From Neoscytalidium dimidiatum (Eukaryota; Ascomycota; Dothideomycetes; Botryosphaeriales; Botryosphaeriaceae), in the NCBI GenBank assembly GCA_037367355.1, contig CM074695.1:806001-870000 (forward strand): a stretch of DNA of 64,000 bases, written 5' to 3'. Shown piece after piece: positions 22,245 to 32,867 of the stretch. The position numbers and the translations under genes are program-made. The notes beneath the pieces were generated by a model. It did not search any database, was not told where the DNA came from, and saw only the letters and a list, made by a program, of their open reading frames with translations. Every line of letters starts with the position of its first letter. The first letter of the stretch is position 1.

Positions 22245-24742
22245 TCTGGCAAGGCTGGGAATTGATAGGAATAGGAAAGCAAGGAGTGTGTAAAGACACA
22301 AGGAAATACCGATACCCTGGAATCGAAAGATATCAAACTAGGGAAAAAAGAAATGTGCGTTTCATAATGTATGGAGACGGTAGAGCTTTAACACCCATGG
22401 CTGGATATGTAAGGCAGAATCTGAAGGCAGCAATGGTGGTCTTGCGGGGTTCGTTGGATGCGAGGATCTTAGACGATGCGCTGCGCCGCATCTAGCGGAC
22501 CAGATTAACGAGACGGCGATGAGAGGCGGGTTCATTGCGGACCTTCTACTCATACTGGATGTGGCTAAGCGTCCTCATAAGTGAGCGACACAGAGCAAGA
22601 CCGGTCACTTGGTGTCGGTAGTCGGTGTGGCCTTGGATGTGGCTGTGCATGGTTCTTTCGCATGATCCCAGCGCACCTGAGCCCACATAATCGGTGCCGC
22701 AGCACACCGCTGTGTTGGTTCAAGACGGATCGTCGTCATAAGGCTGTTTTTATTCCTGGAAGCGATCAAGCGGAGAATATTCTCCGCTTTCTGCCTGGAA
22801 AAGATGCGCTGTGCTTACTCGAGCCGGTCCCTTTTTTCCCCGTCTACAGGGATCAAGGAATATGTCATCGGCGCCTCTACGCATTTTGGCACATTCTATA
22901 GCAACAAGTTCTCATCCGCAATGTTCCACATTGTGAGAGGAAAGCTGAGTGTGCCGAAAGTCTCTACCGTCTTCTCAATTCATGAGAGCTTCGTAAGCTT
23001 ACTAGTAACAACTGAGCGAAGTGCGCGAGTTTGAACTTGGAATTGGGGGTTCAAGAACATTGGTACGTAACATTCACACCATGGTAGGGGACCTGAGAAT
23101 GTAAGATAAGCACCGCGAATAATAGAAAGAAATTCCCCTCGAGCACTAGCAAGGGACTTCGCGCATAGAGTTGTAGCTATTGTTGATTGGAATAAAGCGG
23201 TCACTAAAACTTGTTGACATTGCGGCTTCGAGAGCTGCTGCAACGTCCTATGAACCTTCATCAGTAATTAGTTTGATATTGCAATATGTTAATTTATTAT
23301 GTAGCTACGGGTCAGTTAGCGAGATTTGTTACCACCTACAGTGACAATTTATTATATTAAGTAAAGCATGATGAAAATCGTCTATAAGTTATCGCTGCTA
23401 TTTCTCAGTCCTCTTAACCCAACGGGATCAAGCCTCAACACCCAGTATTTATGGTATCAATTGGCGTCTATAACACCAGTATGATAGATGATAAGGCGTA
23501 AGAAGCTTCGGAAGTTTCTAAGATCATCAAGAACTGAGGAGACCAGGCTTAGCGTTCCAGTCCGCCGTCCTGATCATATCTATCCAATGAGGATCATGAC
23601 CCAGGCAGTCCTATGAACAATTAATTCAAAGCATTGTGTAACAGGGTTGTCAACAAGAAATAATACGACTTACCAGGATGACGTTGTATTTCTGGAATAC
23701 TGTATGCCTTATCACCGCTCTGCGAATTACGAGCGCATGAAAGTTGAGCTGAATCTCATATATCGACCATCTGTACAATTAACATTGAATTGGTGTCCTA
23801 GATTCCTCAATTATTCTCCGGCCTATGTGCCGTAGTCTCAATCCTACCGGATAGAAGTTGAATGCTTCCATATTAGTCAGCCAACACCTCTCAGTTATCC
23901 TTCGCTCCGAGCTATCATCGAAACCTCGCGGAACAAGATTTTTCAGGCAGGATTGGCACTTGCCTCTTTAAAAAAAAAAAAAAAAATCTGGTGACCGATC
24001 GTGACTGCAGGGCGGAAATGGTTGGTTAGCCCAACCGCAAGCGCCACAGAAGACGCCCCCTCGTAAATATGACAAGCAGGCACACCATGAACGCCACACT
24101 CACACCGCATCGTGATATCCAAGAACAATCGAGAGTAACCTCGTGTTGATTATGTCTGAACCTGAATAGCTCTAAAAATACTCATAATGAGCCTAAGGAT
24201 ATTGATATCCGACATCTGGTAAGTCAAAGAAATAATAATACTATCTCAACTTGGTCTTAAACTATTAATGCTGCTATTCAAGGCGGATATCTCTGACGAT
24301 TCTGCAAAACCATTTCGAGACTACCTGGGTATAACGTGAAATATCAAGAAACATGCTAAGAGAAGAAGAATAACTTGTCGAAAGTTTAGCGCTAATGACG
24401 TTTCTCCAAGACCAGTGGAGAAGATCAAAATTTGGCCCGCAACATAACGACGAAACGGAACGTTGAGCACGAGTAACTCAAAACGCTATGCGGTTCACGA
24501 AGAGATAACTGTTCAAATGACAGCCGCCACGTAGATCCCATCCAAAACCGCCGTCCGATGCACGCGTCGCCATGGGGTATGGAGAAAAAAAAAAGGCGAG
24601 TAGCAAAACCATGGCAAAACAGCTCCGTCAACCAGTGCCTCGAGTATAGAAGGAAACTGAAAATGAGAAAACAACAAACGGAAATGCTTTCGGCCGTATG
24701 ACTGCGTCAAAGCGCGTGACAGTTTGCTCGGGTACTATCTTT
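22245..24742. other. AT-rich gene desert
   Basis: About 2.5 kb with no recognisable gene. From about 23200 to 24420 the sequence is clearly richer in A+T than the rest of the window, with many TA steps and short frames broken by stops. A run of As lies near 23970. This could be an old repeat-induced-point-mutated transposon relic, but no transposase or reverse transcriptase motif is left that I can read. Confidence 0.5.
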
Positions 24743-27607
24743 TCAGTAACGCTCTCCAGTAGGCACGTCGATACTGCGTCTCTTCTCGCGATCGATCACA
24801 GGGACATTTGGTTGTTGCGCCGCAACACGCTCAAGCAGACTCCCAGGTGCAAATCGATTACCCTCGTTAATGTCAATCATGGGCCCCTTTGCCTTGCTGC
24901 CGTCCATTACACCATGACCAAAAGGCGCTGCGGATGCCGTGGGGCCGAATGTCGCAGACGCAAGCAGACCGCGACCGGTGAAGGCTTCAGCAGCGTTCTC
25001 CGGAACGTTGGCATGGTTATTGGCAATGTAGTTAATCTTCTGTCCGTGCCCACGCAAGCTCTTGGTGCGGTCAACGCCAGAAGTTCCTGGCCGCGATGCA
25101 CTTGGATCGCGGCGTGCGCGCCAATCTTGGCTTGGTGGAATTGGGATGGGCACGTCCGGGCTTGTGGCCGCATCAACGAGACCACCTGGTCCAACATGAT
25201 CAGGGCGGTAGCCTTTGCCTTTCTTCGCAAATTGCGGGGGCTCCTTGTACTGGGGCGTCAAATCGACAAGAGGCTTGGGCATAGCGCGACGGGTGCTGTT
25301 GGTCCGCTTGAATTCGCCAGACTCACGTCCTCGGGTTGATCGGACGGACGGCATGCGCTGTGGGCGGCCACCATCTAGGGAAGCTCGGTTGCCACGTGTC
25401 TGCAAGGCATCTGCAGAGTTCAACAGCGACGGGCCTTCTGTGAATGGGCCAGGGTTCTTGAAATTCTTCTCGCGTTCAGCAAGCTGCTTCTGGCGCTGAG
25501 AATAAGCGCGGCCTAGTAGACCGCCAGCGGCAAAAGTGCCATCTTCGTCTTCGGACGGAATCTGCTGCACTAGAGTGGTAGGCGACGTTACATTCGAGTG
25601 AGCGCTGAGATTAGTAGGCGATGTGAGCTGCGGATGCTCGCGGGTACGCATCGACGGCTTCCGCCCGTACACGCCACTGCCGTTCGCTGAATGCAATTCG
25701 TTGTCGATGGGCGATCTCGCACTGTGCGATTCTGGCGCTAAGCTCGGGGAGGAGTCAAATTGACTCATGTCCAACAGCGGCTTGAACGAGCCTAATTGGT
25801 AATGCGAATCTATCGACGCGCTTGGGCGATGAACGGCCATGGTGGGTACCGTGGCTTGATTTCCAGAAGCTTGGCGAGACCCCAGACCGTTCACGCTGGC
25901 CTGTTGCTCTGCTGCCTTGGCCTTCTTCTGACCCTCACCCATCACATGGACCAGGTACCAGCTCCTCCAGCCTTGCACTGCGCTGTAAAAATCAGCGGCT
26001 ACGTTCTTGTCGTTCGTGCAGAAGAAATGCACAAAAGTGGATGTGGACATGAACATGGTAGACTTCTGCTGACTCTTGATGGCGAAGCAGTACTTCTTCG
26101 GCGGCTTCACCTTGCGAGACTTCGCCTCAGCACTGGGGCTATAAATGTCAAAATCAGACATGTGGCAGACGTTAGTCGAGTCCTTTCCGCCCTCATTCTT
26201 TGATAAAACAATCTGTCCATCGTTCCTTAGCGTAATGAATCTCTTGGACCATTTCCCCGGTTTTTGAGAGTACTGCATCCAGCAAGAGTAACCATTTGGC
26301 TTTTCCGAGGGGACTGAGCTAGCTTTGAGCTCAGCATCATTTCCACCGGTTGGTGATTCGACAAGAATCAGGTTATTCTGCATGTCATCATCCCAGGAGT
26401 TGAGGACATCACGGACATGCTCATAGTTGCGTAGCGGACGCTGAACGCTGACCTTGGTGAAGTACTCCAGGAGCACCGAAGCTTTTGCATCGATACCTTC
26501 GGACAACACGTTGGACGCAGATCGAACGAGGTCTTGAGGAGTGGTCGTTGGCGTGACAGGAAGCAAGATCTTTTTCCTGTTGCATTCAACCATGACGCGC
26601 CTATCACCCGCATTGACAGCGGAAATTGGTGCGTCAATTCCTGGAACTACTCCACCGCCACCTGCCTTGATGTACGCATCCTGGTTACTGTGGTTGTCGT
26701 TGCTAACCTGACGCGGCTTTGGAGCGGGTATGAAGTCGGCTTCTGGTTGTTGATCGTCTCTGCGCCTGCGCAGTAAACCGGCCAGCCGGTCTTTTTTGCG
26801 GGGTGAAGAGGGGCTTTGGGGCGAGGGAGGAACCGGAGGAGCATCTGACTCGGAACTCGCGGTGGTAGCTTTGGCAGTGCGTGGCCTCTCCTTGTCCATT
26901 GCACGCTGCCTCTCCTCCTCTTCCTGGCGCGCTCGTGCAGCCTGCGCCTGCGCAGCCTCTTGCCGGGCCCTCAGGTCTTCCGCCCGCTTTTCTTGGTATT
27001 GGCGAATGCGCTCAGCGTTGCGCCGCTCAGCCTCCTCGGCCTCCTGCTGGGCACGCTGCCTCTGGGCCTCCTCGATCTTGGCCCTCTTCTCCGCTTTAAG
27101 CTGGGCATTCATGCGAGCCTGACGCTGGCTCTCACCCTCGAGCAGCCTGCGCGCCTCCTCTCGAGCACGCGAGGGGGAGTCTGCCGCGCTAGGGTTCACT
27201 GCACCGTCCTGTCCACGCGACGTTGTAGGCCTACTTTGCTGGAGGCTTGTTGCGCCATTGGGATTGCTCGCAGCGCGCACGCGACGCTGTTCACCGGAGG
27301 CGGAGGGCTGGACAGGCTGAGTCGGGGCGCGATGGACGTGGCCGGGGAGAGGTGGTGCAGTGTCGTGGTGAGCAGCGGTGGGGTTGGCAGTCGCAGGGCG
27401 CTGACGGTGGTAGCGCGACATGCTGCGGCTCACAGTGGCCGACTTTGGGGGCGACTGGACGGGCTCTGGTGGGACTGGAGGCATGGCTGGCTGATCATGC
27501 TGCTGTTGTTGTTGGTGCGCACGACGAACAGAGCGGTATCGCGAGAACTTGGGCTCCTGCTGAGAGCCAGGCGCGGCTGGAATGGCTGGGGGCTCTGCGG
27601 CGGCCAT
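24743..27607 (-). CDS. Ras-association (RA) and PH domain protein
   Basis: Single exon, 954 aa. Residues 1-150 are Pro/Gln/Ser-rich, including a five-Gln run. About 150-245 is a Glu/Arg/Gln-rich helix, almost certainly coiled coil ('QRQRAQQEAEEAERRNAER'). An RA-like ubiquitin-fold domain lies at about 337-425 ('RRVMVECNRKKILLPV' to 'NNLILVESP'). A PH domain lies at about 438-560 ('GYSCWMQYSQKPGKWSKRF', 'KKYCFAIKSQQKSTMF', ending 'WRSWYLVHVMGEGQ'). The remaining 400 residues are Ser/Pro/Arg-rich. RA-PH tandems (MRL/Grb7-like in animals) bind small GTPases and phosphoinositides at the membrane; by analogy a cortical signalling or polarity role is likely (inference). It diverges from the glycosyltransferase gene to its right. 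Confidence 0.82.
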   Translation of the reverse strand: MAAAEPPAIPAAPGSQQEPKFSRYRSVRRAHQQQQQHDQPAMPPVPPEPVQSPPKSATVSRSMSRYHRQRPATANPTAAHHDTAPPLPGHVHRAPTQPVQPSASGEQRRVRAASNPNGATSLQQSRPTTSRGQDGAVNPSAADSPSRAREEARRLLEGESQRQARMNAQLKAEKRAKIEEAQRQRAQQEAEEAERRNAERIRQYQEKRAEDLRARQEAAQAQAARARQEEEERQRAMDKERPRTAKATTASSESDAPPVPPSPQSPSSPRKKDRLAGLLRRRRDDQQPEADFIPAPKPRQVSNDNHSNQDAYIKAGGGGVVPGIDAPISAVNAGDRRVMVECNRKKILLPVTPTTTPQDLVRSASNVLSEGIDAKASVLLEYFTKVSVQRPLRNYEHVRDVLNSWDDDMQNNLILVESPTGGNDAELKASSVPSEKPNGYSCWMQYSQKPGKWSKRFITLRNDGQIVLSKNEGGKDSTNVCHMSDFDIYSPSAEAKSRKVKPPKKYCFAIKSQQKSTMFMSTSTFVHFFCTNDKNVAADFYSAVQGWRSWYLVHVMGEGQKKAKAAEQQASVNGLGSRQASGNQATVPTMAVHRPSASIDSHYQLGSFKPLLDMSQFDSSPSLAPESHSARSPIDNELHSANGSGVYGRKPSMRTREHPQLTSPTNLSAHSNVTSPTTLVQQIPSEDEDGTFAAGGLLGRAYSQRQKQLAEREKNFKNPGPFTEGPSLLNSADALQTRGNRASLDGGRPQRMPSVRSTRGRESGEFKRTNSTRRAMPKPLVDLTPQYKEPPQFAKKGKGYRPDHVGPGGLVDAATSPDVPIPIPPSQDWRARRDPSASRPGTSGVDRTKSLRGHGQKINYIANNHANVPENAAEAFTGRGLLASATFGPTASAAPFGHGVMDGSKAKGPMIDINEGNRFAPGSLLERVAAQQPNVPVIDREKRRSIDVPTGERY

Positions 27608-28611
27608 CCTTGGTGGTACGGGGAGAGTTGGCGTACATGCAAGGGCAGCGAGGCTGGCTGGGACAAATTGAGAGTTGCGGAGAGCAGGCTTTCAGAAGGG
27701 AAGGGATCAGGGCTGGGAGATCGCCGGCTAGCGTGTTTCCACTCCGCGTCGAGCGCGGTCACGCCTGAGGGCGCATCAGCGCGTCTAAATACGGCGCACA
27801 GGGTGCCATCGCATCTCGGCCATGGCGCACAGCAGCCGCGGACGGCGCCAGCCGGGCGTAACGCGCGCTGCCATCTGGAGCGCTGAAGAAAGCGGGCGCG
27901 AAGAGGCACCAGAGCGCACAGGTGGGCACAAGTGGGTACAGCATCGCGGCCGACAGCTAGCGCCAGCAAGCATCCAGGGTCGCTGCGGGGCCACTTGAAC
28001 GTGAGGCAGCTGTCCTGCCGTTAATGTATTTTGATTCCACAGAAAAGCCTTATCCACACGGCGGCTGCGACCCCGACTCCGACTTCGACTCGGACTCTCC
28101 GCGACGCGCTCGCCACTGACACAGTCGGCCACCGCCGAGAAAGGGCGGCGAGCGGACCACGCAAGCAGGGTGTGTGGCCTCCCCCACATGAGTCGGGCGC
28201 GATCCCGTACAGGCGCTGGTGCGGTAGGGCTGAAGACGCCCGGGGGCGCGGCCGGGAAATGAAGGTTTCTCTGGCATGCTCGACGCCTCCTGGCGCAAAG
28301 ACGAGTGTGTCCGGGGTGGTCAGCCATACGAAGCATACGAGGAGTCAGTCCAAGAGTCTCAAGCCCAGCACGATACCGGCCAAGCACGTTGCAGAACTTT
28401 ATCTGAGGTCTGCGGTCTGCGGTCTGTCACGCCTGCGTCCTTCCATCTGCCAGAGCGCCTCCTTAAAAGCTAACGGCCGCGCAACGGCTGCCAGCCGACA
28501 AGCAGCAAGCAGCAAACAGCATCCAGCCCCCCCGACTTCCTGCAGCATCGGATTCCAGTACTACTTCCTGCCCTGAGCGCACGCTCTTCTCGTGTTCCCC
28601 CAAGCGCTGCG
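27608..28611. promoter_or_regulatory. Divergent promoter region (RA-PH gene / glycosyltransferase gene)
   Basis: About 1 kb between two outward-pointing starts. GC-rich, with no coding signal beyond chance open frames. Confidence 0.5.
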
Positions 28612-29864
28612 ATGGAGCCCCGGTTTCAGCGCCTGGTCGCGGTGCTGATCTTCCTTGCCGTGTCGCTGTCGCTGTGGCTCCATTCGTCCTCCCTCGACCA
28701 CAGCCCAGCCGACCAAGCGAGCGCGAAGCAGGCCCCGCCGCCCTTCACGGCTGGTCTAAACTACACCCGTCTACACCCTGCAAATTCCACCCTAGGCGTA
28801 AGTTCTCCGTCACTCTGCCATCCGTCCCATCCAACCTCCATCTGACCGCCATCTTCCTGGTAGTTCGGTGCCGTCCTTGCCGTCTCGCGGGAAAACTCGC
28901 CGCGCCAAGAGGCGCTGTTTTTCGCCTCCAATCTCACCGGTGTCGACATCACCGTTCCTCACCAGCCGCAATGGTCTGAGGATGACATCAACGAGCTCAA
29001 GGCCGATTCTGGCTCCCGCATTACCCGCGGCTCAGCTTTGGCCTGGCTGGGTCACCTGAACGCTCTGAAATGGTTTGCAATCTTCTCCCGCAATGCAATT
29101 TCCGCCTCTGATTTGTGTGCTACAGGTTCATGAAGTCCGGCCTCGAGACCGCCCTCATCCTCGAGGATGACGTGGACTGGGACATTCATCTGAGGACGAT
29201 CCAGGTTCCATTGGCGTCCGAGAACCTTCGCAACCTGCTGGACTCTGATAGAACCTACTGGAGCGACCTGAGCAAGTGGGAAATCCTCTACCTCGGCCAC
29301 TGCGGCGATTTCTTTGAGGCCGACAAGGTCGACGACCTTCAGCACCGTGTCTACCGCGATGACACACTTCTGCCGCATGGCCGGATGCATTCCCATACCA
29401 AGGATTTTCTGGACAAGCTCGGCCTCGAAGAGGGTGAACGCATGATCCATCGCTCCAAATGGCCGCTTTGCACGTTTGGCTACGCTGTGACACGCGCTTC
29501 AGCCAACCGCATCCTGACGGAGCTAGCTGCAAAAGAGACCGAAGGTGGCTGTGAAGCCTTCGACGTACGAATTCTGGAGGCTTGCAGAGATCTTGATTAC
29601 CAGTGCTACAGCGCAAATCCGGAACTTTTCCACCACATCTCGGCACCTTCCGAAATTGCTGATGTCAACGAAGGCATTGACAGCACAGGCCGATTGCAAT
29701 CGCAGAAGTCCGTCGGTGGAACAACTAACATCGCATGTGGCGCAAGGTCGGAGTCTTTCTTCACCAAAGATCCAGCGACACTGAAGTATCTTCAAAAAGA
29801 GGTTGGAGAAAAGGGTCACTGCCTCATGGATCCCATGGAGCAAGATTCGGACAAGCCGTTTTGA
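28612..29864 (+). CDS. GT25-like (LPS-type) glycosyltransferase, type II membrane protein
   Basis: Three exons, 28612-28797, 28864-29072 and 29126-29864; 377 aa, all joins in frame. An N-terminal signal anchor is visible at about residues 7-24 ('LVAVLIFLAVSLSLWLH'), with an N-glycosylation-type NYT nearby. The catalytic region shows 'SALAWLGHLNALKWFMKSG' followed by the acidic EDDVD motif (145-149) typical of GT25, which binds the metal and UDP-sugar. Later conserved pieces are 'WEILYLGHCGDFF', 'LCTFGYAVTRASANRIL' and 'FDVRILEACRD'. GT25 includes bacterial LPS and animal collagen glycosyltransferases. Fungal members probably act in the Golgi lumen on unknown acceptors. The second donor, gtttgc, is unusual but required by the family sequence. 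Confidence 0.85.
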
Positions 29865-30936
29865 TTGAGCAGAGATACCCCTAAGAGATTTTCGCTTCTA
29901 TATTCCGCGCTAGGGCTGGACAGTTGTGGCGTTCTCATTTGGCTTCTGGGCACATATTTTGTAGATATGCATATCTGACGTCTCACGACATGTATCATGT
30001 TGACAATTTCCTTCTCTGTTTTATATACACATTGTTCTCAAATCGTGGAGTTTTGTGTCTTCTCGGGTGTCTCGGAAGACCGCCGTTTCTGATCTTCAAC
30101 TGCATTTACAGCACGTGTACGATCCGCGACTTCCCTTGTTGGAGCCCTAATTCTAAGGTGCCTTAGGGCGGGCATCAATATGCGACGGAATGACAACCTT
30201 ATCTGAACCTTGACAAGCGTTTAGCTATCGACGAAGCGAAGACTAACTGCGGATGACAGGGCATCTACTAGCTTGATTGCCGCACGTAATGGTGTAATCT
30301 GCGGGGCTCAGCGCTCTCACAACACGACGCCCTGCCTCAACACTTCTCAGGACGCAAACACCTCGTCATGATTGCCCCTGAAAGAAATTTGGTCACCAAT
30401 GGCTTCCGCTCCCAGCCAACCGATCAGTCCAAGTCGCGCCAGGCCAGCGGGAAGATTGGCCACCAGGGAATGAAAACGCATTCGCTGTTTGAATTATTGA
30501 CCTCGATCAATTTTAAAAATGGGAATTTGGCTATGATGATATATCACACAGAACTTCCTTCTCAGAATGGCCCATATTAATTCACTTGAAGAGGGAAAGC
30601 ATCACATGGACAGAAATGACATTTCTCTACCGGTTTCACGCCAAAGACTGGCTCAGATCGCCAATATTTTCCAGTCAATTGCTATTGACCTAAGCTCTTC
30701 TTAGTACCCCTCATATTCTATCTTACCCCTTTTGAATTCCCGTTCGTTTGACAGGAGCTCCTGGAAAGTACTTCTGGTCACGTGGAGTGGCGTTCGGTGC
30801 CTACACTAGCGCGTTGATGCCTGGACCCAATTTTACAAACGCATCTGCAAGCATGACCGGACACTCTATATGTGAAGCACAATCGTCCACGTCCACGATT
30901 TTGCTGTCTTCAACCCTCATCTTTAAGCCGAACAGC
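29865..30936. other. Intergenic region
   Basis: No gene recognised. The frame of the next gene remains open upstream to about 30748 but only via non-ATG starts and without F-box homology. AT content is moderately raised around 29900-30700. Confidence 0.5.
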
Positions 30937-32730
30937 ATGGTTCATTCTCTTGTTGAACTACCGGAAGAGCTCTTGGCCAATGTTGCCGCACTTCTCGAGA
31001 ATGACAGTCTCTGTTCGTTGAGACTGACTTGCAAGCATTTGCATCTTGAGGCTACGCGTGCCATGTTCTCCTTTGCCAGACTTTATTCCTCGGACGACAC
31101 TAAAGAGATTTTAGCACATCCTGAACTCCAAAAACACCTCAAGCACATCGAACTCAACACTCATAAGAGGAGCCGAAATGATGGGAAGTTGACCGGAATG
31201 GACCTTATACCTGACTATGAAATGCATCTTGGTCTCTTGACACAATTTTCCAAGCTCAAAAGCGCCACTCTTCGATATACAGATGACGTCTATGACTATA
31301 CTCACCGTCCCGGTCCGATCGGCATCCACCTTCGGCAAATACGTGAAAGAGACTATCAGCTACGCTCTTCGATTGTGGCCAGCTTTTTTAAGGCACTTGC
31401 GGAACCATCCGCTTCCAAAATAAAGGATATCTGCTTGGAAAATATACTCAATGTTAATGACAGGGAATTCATGCGCTCAGAGAGAGTTCTCCCGGTGCTG
31501 TCCAGATTGAATGCTTTGCGTCTTTACATCATCACTGAGCATCATACGGCCGTTGAGGAGTGTGGAATTGCAACAAAGGAGTAAGTCATTCCCTTCAGCG
31601 ATCTCTTTTGGAGGGTAATCTATCGATGGACTGCGTAAATAAAAGCAGTAGCGTAGAGTAACATGCCCGCTGATGTGTGTTTGGTCATACCCTATGGCTT
31701 GTAAAGTGCCATGTTTGCATCAGCGCGTTGAAAATCAACCTTATACTGGCAACAAGACAACTGATAAGCCCCACAGGTTGCATCAATTCATGGGAGAGCT
31801 TCGGCACCTTTGGCTCGAGCCCGCCTCGAATAGTTTGACCACTCTCGTACTATATCAGGACTTCCATTTCGGTGTTTGTCCCAAGCTTGATCTGGATAAA
31901 CTTCATTTCCCCTCTCTACGCACACTAGCTCTTGGCAACTATGTCTTCATGTACGACTGGCAAATACATTGGCTAAGCAGGCACTCACGTACGCTGCGTA
32001 ACCTTTACCTGGACAACTGCACGATTGTTTACTACTCAAAGCTGGTCGACTGCACTGTCGATGCCGATAACTGCCCAGTTATTCTCGTACGAAGCTTAGA
32101 CGAACCTGGCCCTGGACCTGACCCTACGCCTCCTCTATTCAGACGCAATTCCAATTTTCACGACCAGACGTTAGTAACTCCAAATATGCATTGACGGCAT
32201 CAAAATGCTACCAGCGCTCGCTTTCTTCCTTTCCTACTCAATCATACCGGTCTGACACACGTGCATTGTCAAGTCAAATGCTAATGAGGCCCTTCAGCTG
32301 GTCCCGTATCTTTAACCACCTCCGCACTACTATGCTGGCCCTCCGTCACTTTCGCATCGGCAAATCCACACGCTTCAATGCTCTACACAGCGACGATGAC
32401 TCCGACCCTCTGGCCTACGAGAATCTTGCAATTGGTCTCTTTCCCGACCGGTACCTGATGTTCCACATGGGTATCGAGCCTTATCCCTACGTTTCCGAGA
32501 TCCCGGAGCTGCGGCGTGGGCAGACTGTGGAGGGAGACATGGCGCTGGACTTCAAAGAAAGGTTCTTTGAGCAAGATTTTGAAGATGTGGATGCTTTGGA
32601 ACGGCTGTTGAAGGCACTTGGGCAGCCAATACCGAGAGATACGGAAGATGTGGTGGGGTTACTGGGAAGCGGCCCGTCGTGGGTGAAAGCGAAGAGGGAG
32701 AGGACGAGTACGCTCGTTCGGGGCTGGTAG
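30937..32730 (+). CDS. F-box protein, fast-evolving fungal type
   Basis: Three exons, 30937-31580, 31777-32173 and 32215-32730; about 518 aa. The F-box is at the very N-terminus ('LVELPEELLANVAALLEND', then 'LRLTCKHLHLEATRAMF'). The rest is weakly leucine-rich with segments such as 'FPSLRTLALGNYVFMYDW' and 'SRTLRNLYLDNCTIVYY', as in fungal F-box/LRR-like proteins that feed SCF ubiquitin ligases. The first intron is long (196 nt). The second, only 41 nt, was chosen as the pair of GT-AG sites that keeps frame and is the least certain part. A Pro-rich segment (PGPGPDPTPP) precedes it. The C-terminal 'RTTMLALRHFRIG' and acidic tail look conserved in style. Target unknown. Confidence 0.68.
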
Positions 32731-32867
32731 GAGCCAGCGTTTTAGTAGCGCAGTTATTGTAGGCGTCGATATGAGTGCTGATTGTCTATTAGAGGTACAT
32801 TCACTTGGACGCAACAGTAAGCTGTAATACTATATCCATCAATACTACACTGTACCATGCCACCGTT

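Noticed and set aside
22581..22901. 106-codon plus-strand frame in the gene desert
   Set aside because: Starts at the edge of the AT-rich region, no motif, not continued by plausible splicing.
23970..24100. Possible small RNA or tRNA gene after the A run
   Set aside because: No cloverleaf with matching acceptor arms or a B-box could be read. No tRNA, rRNA or CRISPR array was recognised anywhere in the window.
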